Source: Lagopus muta
Lineage: Eukaryota; Chordata; Aves; Galliformes; Phasianidae
Reading direction: 5' to 3'
Assembly (NCBI RefSeq): GCF_023343835.1
Contig: NC_064437.1
Coordinates: 1,374,001-1,438,000, forward strand
DNA length: 64,000 nucleotides
Numbering within the stretch: position 1 is the first letter of the stretch; each line of letters begins with the position of its first letter. The translations under genes and the position numbers were made by a program. Below the pieces are notes generated by a model. That model was not told the DNA's origin, ran no database searches, and saw nothing but the letters and a program-made list of their open reading frames with translations. Shown piece after piece: positions 37,331 through 50,165 of this stretch.

Positions 37331-37810
37331 TCCTAAGTCAGTGAGGTTGATGAAAGGAGGTTCTGACTGCACGTCCCTCCCAGTGCCTGTCTGCCTATCC
37401 CTGTCCCACTGTGCCCTGAGCCCAGGTCTGCACCACTGTGACTGTGCACAGAGCAGTGGGGACAGTGCTGGCCGTGATTGTGTGGATAAGGCTGAAGACC
37501 CCCCACGTGAAGGTCCCACAGCCATCAGCACTGCCAGAGCTCTGCTGAGCTCCTGGAGTACAGGCAGACAGCAGCACCAGGCGGGATGCAGCCTCCTGGA
37601 ATACAGCCTGATGTCTCCAACTGCATCAGGTTTCAGTTTGTATTGGGGTGTTGCACAACCAAACCCTCACCCATCACCTTTCCCCCTTGTTCTAATGGGT
37701 ATTTCTGCCAGTTTTCCCAGGCATGAGGTATCGAGGGGAGCCCCTCCATGCTGGTGGTGCTGGGGCTGGGTAGCAGGACAGCAGGACAGCACAGCTCCAG
37801 GCCTCTACAG

Positions 37811-37842
37811 GCATTAAAATATAAAATCTTGTATTTTAATGC
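37811..37842. repeat. Perfect 11-bp inverted repeat (AT-rich hairpin)
   Basis: GCATTAAAATA at 37811-37821 and TATTTTAATGC at 37832-37842 are exact reverse complements with a 10-base loop. Confidence 0.8.
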
Positions 37843-38233
37843 ATTTTGTTGCAGTTGATTGACTGCTGCAGCTATTCTGCAACAACCGCCCTTTGGTATT
37901 ATTCACCACCTCTTCTGTTTCCACCTCAGACTCAACTTCCTCCTGCTGCAAAAAACAGCCGCTTCCCATGGACTGCAGCTTCACTCGCTGACCTCCATTG
38001 AGAATGCAAGACCTACAAGAGGCTCCATCAAAAAATACTTTCCACATGGAAAAAATGCCAAGGTAACCTTTTGCAGCGGAGGTCAGAAAGCCAGTCACTG
38101 CCACTCGCAGCAGTCCTAAGCCTATGGGACAGCCTGCTCCGTACACAAAGCCAGCTGTTCCCCGTGCCAGCGAGACACCTTCTGGCTTATGTACTTCCTT
38201 AAAAACCCTAACAATACACATTGTAAGTATCAC
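37814..38233 (-). other. Unidentified 139-codon open reading frame
   Basis: A minus-strand frame of 139 codons (first codon GTG, first ATG four codons in) with a small-residue hydrophobic run (GTAGFVYGAGCPIGLGLLRV). I recognise no family and see no splice or promoter signals around it. Chance is the default explanation. Confidence 0.12.
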
Positions 38234-38639
38234 CTGGAACTCAGGAGAGGATCTTCACACAGCCCATTTTTAATTACATAACATTATATTCATTATCCAT
38301 CGCTGTCAGTGCCGTCATTGTTACAGAAGATAAGAAATGCTGATGAGATGGCAGATCCTCTGTTAATCATCTGAATGACAGATCATTATTTGGGAGCAGT
38401 GCAGACAGTGCTCGTGTTTACTGAAGGCTTCATTTATGTTGCTCGGCCTTCGACTGCTCACGAATAAGTGCTCACACGTGAGCAGGCAGCAGGCTGGGAT
38501 ATCAGCATGCACACAAAGCATTTTTTTGGAAAACAAGTGGAAGTTCTGGTGGAAGTCGTCCCTGTGGGATCCTCACAGTCCTGGGCCACAAAAGCCAAAC
38601 CAGCTGAACTCACCTGCAGTGCACTGAGCCCCCAGGTGC

Positions 38640-38870
38640 CCTGGTGTAGGTCAGGGAGAAGAGGAAAGGGGACAGGGGACGTCCCTGGAGGTGTTCAAGG
38701 CGAGGTTGGATGGGGCCCCGGGCAGTCTGGTCTGGTATTACATATGGAGGTTGGTGGCCCTGCATGCAGCGGGGGGTTGGAGCTTGTTGATCCTTGGGGT
38801 CCTTTCCAACCCAAACCATTCTATGATTTCATGATTCTATGATTCTATAATTCTATGATTCCATGATTCT
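38640..38870 (+). mobile_element. CR1 LINE 3' end with ATTCTATG tail
   Basis: The sense 3' end reads GGGTCCTTTCCAACCCAAAC then CATTCTATG, followed by about five degenerate copies of the octamer ATTCTATG. This tail is the diagnostic terminus of CR1 and the strongest avian marker in the window. The polypurine array starts right after it. Confidence 0.93.
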
Positions 38871-39068
38871 AAGACAGGGGAAAAGGGAAAGGGTGACAGG
38901 GAAAAGGGAAAGGGTAAAAGGGAAAAGGGAAAGGAAAAGAGAAAAGGAATTGGGAAAAAGGGAAAAGGGAAAGGAAAAGGGTGAAAGGGGAAGAAAAAGA
39001 AGAAAGAAGAAGAAAGAAAAAAGAAGAAGGAAAATAAAGCAAAAGGAAATGAAAAAAGAGAGGAGAGC
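38871..39068. repeat. Polypurine array (GGGAAA-type)
   Basis: About 198 bp on the plus strand are almost only A and G, with units like GGGAAAAGGGAAAGG, becoming more A-rich (AAGAAGAAAG) towards the end. It begins directly after a CR1 tail. Confidence 0.9.
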
Positions 39069-40899
39069 GTGGCGGCCTGGAGCTCGAACGAGGCACGCGG
39101 GCGGTCACAGCTCAGACAAGTCAACCAGATGCACATCACTGGCAGTGCTCCTCCAGCCCCCTTCCAGCAGAAGAACATGCCTGTGGCACACTGGGGAAGC
39201 CAGGCTCGTTACGTGCCCCCAGTCAACTCCTAGCAGCGCCGAGCATCACGGCAGCCGCGGGCAGAGCGCGTGCTCAGCAGAACAGGTCCACCAGCAGCAA
39301 CACGCCGAGGCCTGCTGCAGCAGGGCTGAGCACGGGCTGCCAGCCACCCGCCCTCCCCTCCCTAATGCCTCTGCGGTTGTTTACAGATCGTGCGGACATG
39401 TTTACATATTTATCCTCAACAATGCCGGGTGAATAACTGACACTACTTAATTTATTTGTTTAATGTATCCTGTTAGCGCGTTCATGGCTGCCCGTGAGCA
39501 GGGAGCCGTTTCCTTGAATTAAGCCATTGTTCTAACAGATCCTGCAAACAGATTTGAGAAAATTGTTTTGGAGATGGGTTGGGAAATTCACAGGAAACAA
39601 AATAAAAGGAGCAGAGCACAACTGCACAGATTCATTTAACGTTGGAGGTGAATGTTCCTGAGCCTCCTAGCACTTACAGCTTGATAAAGCCCACATCCCT
39701 GTACGACCTTGCCTTTCCACATGTGAGGTGTCAACCGAGGGCCAGATTTACAACTTTTTCTCAAGCAAGGAAAAAGCCTAAAAGGAGAGCAGCCGATGCT
39801 CCACAGCAAGACCTCCAACAGAACGAGCTGCCACCAGCAGTGCACACACACCATCCCACCTCTGGGTCTGCGACACTGCTCGGGCGCAGGGCTGCAGTCA
39901 CCGAGTTATCTAAAATCATGGGAACGGCGGAGTATCTCCATTCTCTGTCCCCCCTCCAACATTTCATCGTGTGCAATGAAACTAATTATATCTGCTGCAG
40001 AGATAAGTGCAGATGTGCAAGAGCGGCACAAAGCCCCAGCACCTGTGGAACAGGTGGAGCCAGTCCTCTTGGGCAAGTCGCGAACAAATGGACGCGCCTG
40101 CCATCCTCCCCCTCCGGAGCGTATTTTGGGACAGCAGCTCTGCCCGCAGCCCCAGCTGTCCCCTCTCACGTTTCTCAGCCCCCGGCAGTGCTGGTGGGGG
40201 AGCGGAAGCAGTGCATCCCCGGACAGCGGGACGCCGTGCCGTCACCCAGCGCGTGGCTGGCGGTGCTGGAGGTGGGGTGAAGGCCTGCAGGCAGAGGGGA
40301 TGCGCTCAGCTGGCAAAGCCTCGCCTGGCGATGCTGAGGAGGTGGCACCGGAGGAGACCCGGCTGCGGGCAGAGCAGGGACAGCCTCTGTGCACAGGCAG
40401 CTGAAACAAAGGAGGCTGTATTCAGAGATGATGGAGGAAGATAGAGAAAAAAAAAAACCCACAGAAATGAAAGCTTTCTACTGCTAATTGTGAAAAATGA
40501 CAGGAAGTGAGCGAGATGCCACTGCCAGGAGTGACGCTGGTGGTGCTGCAGTTGTCGGAGGGTTTGAGATGTGCTCCAACCTCAGGCACAGTGAGGCTCA
40601 GGCTCTACTGGGTACTTCCAGGTTTTGCCTTTTAAAAGCAAAAGAAATAAATTCATACGTGACATTACTGAGGAGTCTGGCATTGCACTCCATTTCAGAA
40701 CCATTATAAGAGGCTCTAATTAAAGACAGGTCCTTCCTGTGACAAACGATGGGGATACCCAGAAGAGCTGCTTGGGGAACTCAGCCACAGAACAGCAGCT
40801 GCAGAAGGGCTGAGGATGCCCACACTCAGACCAGGGCTGCAGGGAGCAGAGATTTCCTACAGGAGGACACAGGGCTGTGGAAATCAGCACAGAAGGGAG

Positions 40900-41000
40900 A
40901 ATCATAGAATCACAAGGGCTGGAAAAACCCTTGTAAGGCCAACAGGTCCCACCCCCATCCCCACCATGCCCACTGACCATGTCACTCAGTGCCATGAAAA
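40900..41000 (-). mobile_element. CR1 LINE 3' end fragment
   Basis: GAATCATAGAATCACAAGGG then CTGGAAAAACCCTTGTAAGG and a tail with ATGCCCACTGACCATGTCAC is an inverted CR1 3' end. Confidence 0.8.
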
Positions 41001-41807
41001 ACTGTATGAGGATGGTGGAGATCAAACCAACCTCATCCCTACAGCCAACTGAAGCACAGCTCATCTCACAGCAGAGCAGTGCCTTCCAAGTGCTGGGAGG
41101 AATGCCCATGGCTCACCCAGCCAGCACAGGAGGTCTGCAGTCACCCACTGCCATAGTAGCAGTGATGTTTCTGAGTCAACAGGCGATGTGATTGCCGGCC
41201 GGCCACCAAGCCAGCTGCAGTGTAACTCGAGTGACACTGATAAGCAGTAATACTAGCCTGGAGAAATGTCACTGGGGTGGGGGTTTCATCTGAACTATCT
41301 TTAGCCAGCTAAAAGTTAATCACCTAAGCTCCCTGCACAGTCAGTGGAAAGTGACTGGGACCTCCAAAGGGTGATTCTGGTCTATTCTCGGCACGCCGCC
41401 TGCGCCGGGCTGAATCACCCTCTGGGGGGGACCTGCCCCCCATCAGCTGCAGGAGGCACCTTGCCATCACAGAACCACAGACCACCTGCTTCTGCTGCCT
41501 TCAGAGCACGCCTGTACCAGCGTTAGCTTTGCAGCTCGTCTCCAGAACCACTTAGCTACTGCCTCAGCACTTCTCCAAATGGTTGCAGGACACTGCAAGA
41601 CATCCCCCTCCCCCTGCCATCAACTGCCAGTTGGCCATGAGGCTTTCATCAGCCCCTCAGGCTGGTGGCCCCCCAGCCCTGACCCCTCCAACAGCCCCCA
41701 CGCTGCCCCAGCATCCAAACAGGAATGCTGAAGGAAGTGGTGCCCACAACTCTCCATGGCCCCACAGCCATGGCAGCTCCCACAGCCATCACCACAGGAG
41801 GCCACAG

Positions 41808-42020
41808 AACCACAGAACCATTTGGTACTGTTCTACTCCTCCAAGATCTCCAAACTCACCCCCAGCCCAACCCCACATCCACTGCCCACATCCCTCAGTG
41901 CCACGTCCCCATGGCTCTGAAAACCGCCAGGGACGGTGACCCCACCACCCCTGGGTGGCTGTGCAGTGCTGAACACTCATTGAGGAAAGAAATTTCTCCT
42001 AATAGCCAACCTGAGGTTGT
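41808..42020 (-). mobile_element. CR1 LINE 3' fragment
   Basis: CAGAACCACAGAACCATTTG starts an inverted copy of the 6262-type CR1, with CCCTCAGTGCCACGTCCCCA and TTTCTCCTAATAGCCAACCT. Confidence 0.85.
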
Positions 42021-42987
42021 GGCTTTCAAAAACAATTTGTCCCTACAAATCTGCGCCTACTGTTCCTGATTCACTCATCCTTACCCACTTGTAAACGGAT
42101 ACCAGTGGACAGCCTCAGTGACCAAGGACAGTCTGACTGCTCCACGGCTCCCCAGATTCCTGTTGCATTTTTCAGGAATGAGCCTTTTTCCCATTGTCAC
42201 CACGTCCTTCCTTTTGCTCTCTGCCTCTCTCTTTTCGCACTTTGGTCCACTGGGAAGCTCCTTGCCTCACCGCGTTGGCTTCTGCTGTGTTTCCTGATCT
42301 TCCTGCACAACAGGACGACTCACTCCTGAGCTCGTAACACACTGTCTTCAAAACGAGTCTGTCATTTTTAGCTGGCTGAAGTTAGGCCAAATTAATCTCA
42401 TGGCAATGACAGCATCTTAAGACCAAGCAGTAACTGGAAGCCCTCAGCAGCAAACAAACGTGTTTTGTTTGCCAGGGCAGGCTGGTGAGCCCTGTTGCTG
42501 GGCAGTGCATCCACTCTGGGCCTTGACTGAACTGTGATTCCTGCCCACCCCAGGCGCTGCCATGAGGCAAAAATGAAATACTTCAAGGGAAGTCCCAGCA
42601 CAAGGTCAGCCTGGAGCAAGAGCTGAGCGCCCATCAGCTGGTTAGGCCAGAACTGGATGGACCTGCAGCGCTCTGGTCGTACCCACCAGCACTGGGTGGG
42701 TCACCAGCCAGGCGTGAGAATTGGGTCACCAGGACCCACACAGAGCAGCAGGTCACCCAACAGACTGCTGACAGTGAATAGGAGATGGACAATTGATTAT
42801 TAATTAGACTAGAGCAGGGCGATCACTGTTTATTACTTTGGGAGCTGGAGAAGTCACTCAGGTCTCAGATCCCACAATCTGCTGGCTTGGGCAGCAGGGT
42901 ACCACAAGTCCCAAGAGCACTTCTGCTCCTTGGAAGAGGCAACCAAGGCACCCATCTGAGACAACCCCAGCAGTTCCATGCCAGGCT

Positions 42988-43056
42988 GAGCACCAGGAGC
43001 ACCAGGAGCACCAGGAGCACCGCGAGCACCGCGAGCACCAGGAGCACCAGGAGCAC
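42988..43056. repeat. 9-bp minisatellite GAGCACCAG, seven and a half copies
   Basis: Seven full copies of GAGCACCAG or GAGCACCGC and one partial copy in perfect register. It would read Glu-His-Gln repeats on the plus strand, but no gene context supports coding. Confidence 0.92.
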
Positions 43057-43717
43057 TGCCTTGCCAAGATGTGGATTTACCAAGTGTTGCTCAGAAAGAA
43101 GGACCAAAGCTTCCCAGGCCATTGCTGCAGAGAGTAGAATGTGTTTTATCATGAATCTTCATGCCTCATTCCAGAAAAATAACGCCAACATCTCTCCAGC
43201 TGAAACAGAGCATTGGAAAGGACTAGCTAACAGAAAGTCATGGTCGTGAGTTAAAGCCAGGAAGTGCTCTCCCATTTACTTTGTGAGTTAACAAGCTTCG
43301 GATGCAGAAAGCTCTAGAACAGCTGCCTACACCTCAGCTTTAAATATGCTGCCATATAAAGATGGCAGATCGAGATTCCCAGAGGAAAGTCAACACTGCG
43401 CCCTTTGCATGACAATGAGGAGTAAAAATGAGGTGTGAACACTAAGAAAACCTTAAGGGAGATGAATGGAAGTCTTCAAGAAGCCCATTTCTGATCCGAA
43501 GATAAGCCTGAACATTTAATCTGAAATGCTAACGAGGGAGGAAAGCTGAAGAAGATCTGAGGAAGGATTACCATCTATTTTGGCTCAAGGCAGTTTCTGC
43601 AGCATCCTTTCCCCCTCCCACCAGGAACAATGCACCCTGGCCGCCACAAATCAGTGGGATAAGTGACAGTGCTTTCACGGTGCCACATGGAAGTAACAAA
43701 ATGCAGGAAGCATTCCA

Positions 43718-44335
43718 TCAGATGTCACTTAGCAGTGATATCATGGGGGAATTTGGGAATGGGATTTGCCTGCATAGCAGGAATTCTTCAGCCCGGGGAC
43801 AGGGGGAAGCAGAAGGGGCAGGATCTAATCTTGGCCTCTTGAACCAACAGGAGAGATTGCTCAGCTCCAACCTCACCTTGGGGAGCAACCACACGGTTTG
43901 GCATTTTGTCATTTTACTGAGCAGGCTCGATTCCTTGTTGACCAGCCTTAACCACAGGATATGACAGCAGAGGGTACCTCCCCTCCACAGGGTAACAAAG
44001 TGCTGAAGGCTGCTGATACTCTCATACAGGAGAGAGCTGTAGGAGGAATGCTGAAAATGTTTTTTCTGTTGACGTTTTGTAAGGAAGTAAATACCTTGAA
44101 TGAGTTTCTGAAGACAGATCACGGTTACCAGGGCCATTACAAATGTGAACCCCCATCCCTCCTCTATGTGCCACGGTCCTTCAAGGGCCACAGTGCCATC
44201 TGAAAGCCAGTCTCTATCAGGGGAATGGCCCCAAGAAATGAAGATGGTATAGAAGGGCTGCAGAAAGAACATCCAACCCAGACCCAGAACTGAGGAAGAG
44301 GATCTAAACCCCAACTCCAGCTTCTTGTGCACCAC
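43718..44335 (-). other. Unidentified 205-codon open reading frame
   Basis: A minus-strand frame stays open for 205 codons in DNA that is neither GC-extreme nor tandemly repeated. Its first codon is GTG and the first ATG is at about codon 22. It contains two hydrophobic stretches (around SVLGLGWMFFLQPFYTIFIS and GFTFVMALVTVICL) that could span a membrane. I do not recognise a family. It could be a relic of a retroelement or retrocopy, or a chance frame inside the PDE4B intron. Confidence 0.2.
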
Positions 44336-46589
44336 GGGGAGCCCAGGTTGTGTTGCTGCCTGCCTGGCTAAACAAGAGAAGGCCAGACTGCAGTGAGATG
44401 AATGCTTGGTGGTGTGACTACAAGTGTGCTTTTCCTGAGCACATGGCGTGCATGTGAGCGCACAAGTGTGAGAAAGACACTGAAAATTAAGGATGTGATT
44501 ATGAAATTACCCAGCTGCCCACTTAGGACTGAGCAGCGCCGTGCGGCGCATTATCTCATGCGGCGCATGTGGGCTGGTGCACAGAGGGCTGCTAAGCTCA
44601 CACGTGCAGGGAAACCAACTTGGATCCTGGAAGCAACACTGCTAACAAGGCGCTCCACCTAAACTAATTAGCCCTGCCTTTCAACAGGCTTAATTAGGTG
44701 GGGCACCATCCTGTGCTGTTGTGGCTAGACAGCTTCCGGTGCGGGAGCCGGCTCCTGGTGGTGAGCCTGGCGCTGCTGCGGTGCCACGTGCCGTGGTGTG
44801 CATTGAGGGGCTCCTGGCTGTGCCCCCAGCAGCACACAGGTGGTGGGGGGCCTCTTCTCTCAGCCCTGTGCAAACCGAGTGCCTGCAGCCCTGCTGAAGC
44901 TCCGACACTCCTTGGGAAACCATGAGCGGACCTTCACAACAGGCTAACAAGGAAGGGACTATCTGGGCAGGAGAGCAGCGCAACTGCCTTAGTTCAACAA
45001 AGGGAAAAAAGGCCGCAGAAGATGATGTTTCCATCCACATACCCAACCACAGCCACGAAAACAGGTTTTGAACCGGGTTAATAAATCCAATGTTCTGCAT
45101 ATTCTGTGAGAGTGAAGGTCCTGTGAGCAGAGTGAAACAAATGCTGGGTAGGAAACGGAAGAAGAACCTCAGGGATGGTGCCTGGAAGTGCTGCACCTCA
45201 TCCACCCAAAGAGCTCCTTTCGGCCACTGGCAACAGATAGACAGAATTAATTAATAAACCTAGCTCTTCAAGAGGAGAATTGCTCAGGGTGTTTAAAATG
45301 AGGGTCAGAATAAAGCCACCAAAGTCCCCGCAGCGCTGCACAGCGTGTTGCTGGTAAGAGGGGAGACCTGCTTAAATCAGATCCCTCGGCTCTGAAAAGG
45401 TCACAGTCTCACATCCAGGTGTCCTCCCTTGTGTCTCAGTTGGGTTTCCTCAAGGTCTTCAATAGGAAAGAAGAACGTGGCTCCTGAAGGCACCCAGACA
45501 CAACTCATAGGAGCTCTTTAGGACACACGTGAACCTTTGTGCCCGCACTGCCTGCGCTCAGCCTTGCAGAGACTGGCCATGAGGTCACCCCTTATGGTTT
45601 CAGCCACCATGCCAGACATTCAAATCATATTAATTAAAAAATACAATTAAACAGATTTCTTGTGACCTATCTTTGATGATGGAAACTTAAAAAACTGATT
45701 TATTTTGGGATTTTGATCTGTTTTCCTACAACAGATACGTCACATACTCAAAGGGTAATGAAGTCTACCTCGCTGATTTACCTTCTCTGAACTTCTGGCC
45801 CTTATTCAGCCTCTCCAAACCAAGGGATGTGACCATCACCTTACTGAAAGACACGGATGTGGCACTGTGCATTGAGCAGAGCCACTCGGGCGTGCAGCGC
45901 GTTGTAAAAAGTGACCTGTTCTGACATATTTGGGGCTGAAGTGATACTGTGAGTAAGCCCTATCAGCCCATCTGCCACTGTACTCAGCAGCACCGTGGGA
46001 TTGCTCAGTGCAGACCGTGGGCTGCTCACAGAGCAGAACCTGCAGAAACTGCTTGAGCGATCTGGAAGCACATGCAATTCAAGAAGATGTTACTTCATCT
46101 GTGATCCTCCAGCTTCTGAAAACGAGGATATCTCACTGTCGGGCCAACGTCACTCCAGTGGCTCAGTGGCGATGCCCTGGGACTTACGGATTCACGGCGA
46201 ACACATCCAGACATTAACTCTGCAAATGCCCCATACCACAGAACTGAAGTCTTCAGACCTGCAGCAGCTGAAGGCAGAGCTGGACCCTCCACTGCACCAA
46301 CCGTTTGCACTGACTTACCCCAGCCAACAGCTGCTCGGGGCTGTGACTCAGTGCACTGCGTGTTTACCAAACCGCACGTACAGCCCTTTAAAATAATCTG
46401 TTTAAAATCACAGATGAAGTCCCACGGGTAAAAGGGTGGGGAGGAAGAGGGAGATGCCAGTATCCTACGAACCGGCATCATTTGTTTTGACAGCTTTTAA
46501 TATTCCATATTAATGGCTTCACGTGCCGAGCTGCACCGTGTCAACTCTGTGTCAACTCCAAGCCAGGGACATCACACCCTGGCCACCAG

Positions 46590-46735
46590 CTCTTACAGAG
46601 GGGACATTTAGTTTGGATTTTAGGGAGAAATCTTTACCCCAAGGGTGGTGGTCTGGAGGCCCAGCCACCAGAACGTGGTGCAGGCAGAGGGTGAGCCCCA
46701 GCAGGCTGGGAGGGCAGGTCACATCCCCACAGTCA
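46590..46735 (+). mobile_element. CR1-like fragment without 3' terminus
   Basis: TTTGGATTTTAGGGAGAAAT then CTTTACCCCAAGGGTGGTGG is the CR1 segment that normally lies about 200 bp before the 3' end. The terminus itself is missing or too diverged to see. Confidence 0.5.
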
Positions 46736-49272
46736 CTGCACGGAGCCCCCCGCTGCCACAACGTATTATTTAAGACCTTCAAAATGTATTTACTTAAGGC
46801 CTTCAAAATATACTTCTTTCAGCACCTTGAACCCGATTCAGGGAAATCAAAATGCCCGCTAGATGCGCGGCACGCTTATTAACAACCTTGGTGAAAATAT
46901 CAGATTAAATGGACGTGGGAATCAAAATGTTCCCCACTGAAGGTCAGATACGGGTTGTCCTGCTGCAAATTACTGCGGTGGCTCCTCTTTAACTCTCACG
47001 CCCCATGGCACCTTTCAGGATCTCTTGCACAAGAGGCACCTCATGTTCACCTTGGCCAAAGTCTCAGAGCTCCAACTAACCGCCCTTCTCTGAAGTAATT
47101 AATTCTGTCGAATAAGTTCAGTGAAATCCACACCATTTCTGCGAAACATCTGATTTTCAGCTGCCCCAGGCTTTCCATTTAAGGCAATTTGCAATAAAAG
47201 GCATTCTAGCAGCACACTGAATTGACCGCATTTGGATGTGTGACAAAGGCAGGCTCAGAACGAGCACTGCTGCTGAAAAATGCGGTGCGAGGACCATCGC
47301 TTCCCGTCTTCATCTCTCCTGGTTCCTCATCTATAAAGTGTGATTAGCAGATCTTTGGCTCGTACCTGGGGAGGACGCTCCCACTGCACATAGATGGAAA
47401 TACTTCAGAGCTTCACGCAATAAAGCTGAAACCCAGGAAGCTGCTAACAGCTCGTGGCATTCTCACAACAGGAATTTCGGGAAATACCCTGCCCAAAGAA
47501 CTCGAACAAAGGTGAAGGCCCAACACGTGTGTTGGAGGAGGATCTGGACGCGGACCACGGCCCGTAAAGCACCACTGCTAACACAGGAACCACGCCGCTG
47601 GGGCTGGAAAGTCGTGTCTGGATTTCTCTTCATCCAGAAGCAGCTCTGGGAGGAGGGAAAGCACAGCACAAACGTAAGCACAGCCCGTGTGCTGTGCCCT
47701 GCTTCCATCACACAGACAGCATTCAGAGAATTAAAACACCGGGGTGACCACAACGTGCTGAGTGCACAGCAACCTCCCTGCACAGCTGCCATCCATCCTC
47801 TGGGCTCCGTGCAATGATGGCGACGTAAGAAAGTTTTGCAGAGTGTGGAGATGGGCTTGGGGAGCTTTCATACGTGCAGATGTTTAATTGCCTCCTGGAG
47901 GCACACACTGACAGCAGGATACTTAGACCGGAGCGTCCACTTCCAAAAGCACAGCTTTTAAAGACATTTGATTCACTGCTCAGTAACTGCCACTGCTGAT
48001 GGCTCCTGGTGCACATCAAAGCCCAGCACCAAAACCCCACACCAAAACCCCATCACCAGGTGCCTGGCCTTGGCCCTGGCCCCCACCCCATCCCATGGCA
48101 GGAGGCTCCGAGCCGCACACACGGTGCTGTATGCAAAGCAAAAGACATCAGCTGCGGAATCAATGCAGCGCCAGATTCCATGGGCTCCTTTTATGGCTGC
48201 TTTTTGTTTTGATTAAACGCCTGAATGCACAACCAAGTCAATCAACAACACCTTTGGACATGAAAATATACCCCATCGGGACTTATTCAGATGATTTTTA
48301 AAGCGTGCTCTTAAATCTCTGCAAGCACACCTACTCTGCCAGCAAGCAAAGACCCAGCATCTTTTATTAATAACCATAAATAATTAACAGTTGTTTCCTT
48401 TCTGCCAAAAAAGAACCCCGATTACACAGCACTTCAGGCTGTCACTTACAGACACTTTGCACAGAGGAAGCAATATTACACTGAACAGCTTTACCAGCTG
48501 CACCAGGACATCACCCTTACACAAATAAGCACAACATCCTTTAGCATCAGCAATCCTCTGCTCCTTCTTTTAGCTCTACCCAGAATACACGTTGATTTCA
48601 AGAGCCATTTTTACCCCCTGTGGTTGTTAACCTGTAACTGTAGAGCTAAGTGCACAGATCGTAGCCCTGCTGGGGGCGATGAGCGCTCATCACCCCCTGC
48701 ACATCACCTGCTGCCCACCAGGGCTGCCATCACCCTCCTTCCATGCTCCCACCCCTGGACCAGCAGTGATGTGCTCAGTGGGAGACCCTGCCCAGCCACG
48801 ACCCGAAATTCAGCCGCCAACAAAGAGCCAGAGATACTCACTTCTCCAAACACGACGGCGCAGCGGCTGACAGCAGGGATCAGAGCCGACACGACAACGC
48901 TGTGAACGTGGGCACCGGCCAAGGACAGGCTGCTGCTACTGCTGGGAGTCGTGCAGGGCACTAACCTGGGAACAGCCCTGCACAGAGATGCAGCCTCTCA
49001 CACTCCCATGGTCAGCTGTGTCCGGACACAATGCCGCAGCACAGAGCTCAGCCTCGGGGGAGGAAGAAGAGGCTTATATAGAGCTGCGGGGGGACGAGCC
49101 GTGGGTGCTGTCAGGAGCCCATGGCAGCTCTCACTAGCTGCAAAATGCTGCTGACATGGAAGCCGAAGGGGCTCAGCTCGGTGGGACAATGAAGAGCCCT
49201 GCTCATCGCTAAGGCATGCACTGCCCCGCAACCTAACAAACAGCTCCGCCTGCCAGAAGTTTGGTTTGGGTG

Positions 49273-49332
49273 CTTTTGTTTGTTTTGCTTTCTTCTTTTT
49301 TCTTTCTTTCTTTCTTTTTTCTTTTTTTTTTT
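49273..49332. repeat. Pyrimidine tract (T/C-rich)
   Basis: A 60-bp run of T with C and two G bases, followed by GCAG on the plus strand. It resembles a splice acceptor, but no exon follows. Confidence 0.85.
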
Positions 49333-49763
49333 GCAGTCCAAGTACATATTTCTCAAACTCATATGGAACTGATTCAGTACGTTGAAGGCTGCGATGTCAA
49401 AATCGCACCCACACCAACTATTATCGTTCTATACAGAAAACAAAAGAAACACAGATTTTATCAACTCTGAGATTAGCGATGGCAAAGTCTTATTGTCTCC
49501 ACAGAGGCCTTAAGCAATCCCGCGTGAATGGGAGCTGAGTAAAGCAGCACAGGGCTCCCGGGGCTTGACCTGCCTTTAAAGAGCAGAGTGAACACGGGGA
49601 CAAATGAAAGCACCACTGGGGAGATCTCCTCATTGCCACCTTGGGCTGGCAGTTGCCTGGATCGTTCACAAAGAAAGCATCCATCAGCGAGATGCCCTTT
49701 TAATAACCTATGACTGTTTTGATAGGTTTATGCTACATAGCAGGGTGTGGGATCATCAGTGAA

Positions 49764-50165
49764 ATCACAGAACCACAGAGCCGTTCAGGATGGAAAAGCC
49801 CTTTCAGCTCCCCCAGCCCACCCTATGCCCACTGCCCTCAGTGCCACCTCCCCATGGCTCTGAACACCCCCACGGATGCTGACCCCCATCCCTGGGCAGC
49901 TGTGTGGTGCTGAGCGCTCTCTGGAGAAGAAATTTCCCCCAGCAGCCCATCTGCCCCTGCCCTGCACAGCGTGAGGCTGTCACCTCTCATCCCCTGGCTG
50001 TTCCCTGGCAGCAGAGGCTGAGGAGCTGTGGGGAGCAGTGAGGTCTCCCCTGAGCCTCCTCTGCCCAAGAACGACACTGCAGCCCCCACAGCACTGTGCC
50101 CCACTGGGAGCGAATGGCCTGGAGCTGAGCACAGCACCGAGCTGCAGCCCCACCAGCGCCGAGCA
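49764..50165 (-). mobile_element. CR1 LINE 3' fragment, longer copy
   Basis: AAATCACAGAACCACAGAGC starts an inverted CR1 3' end that continues past GAGCGCTCTCTGGAGAAGAA into the further upstream CR1 part (GCTGTCACCTCTCATCCCCT). The far end is approximate. Confidence 0.8.

Noticed and set aside
42988..43056. Glu-His-Gln repeat protein
   Set aside because: The period-9 repeat explains the frame; there is no gene context.
49070..49082. TATA-like TTATATAGAG on the plus strand
   Set aside because: No transcript or coding start in a supporting position follows on the plus strand; it lies inside a PDE4B intron.
49273..49336. Splice-acceptor-like pyrimidine tract plus CAG on the plus strand
   Set aside because: It is on the wrong strand for PDE4B and no exon with a donor follows.
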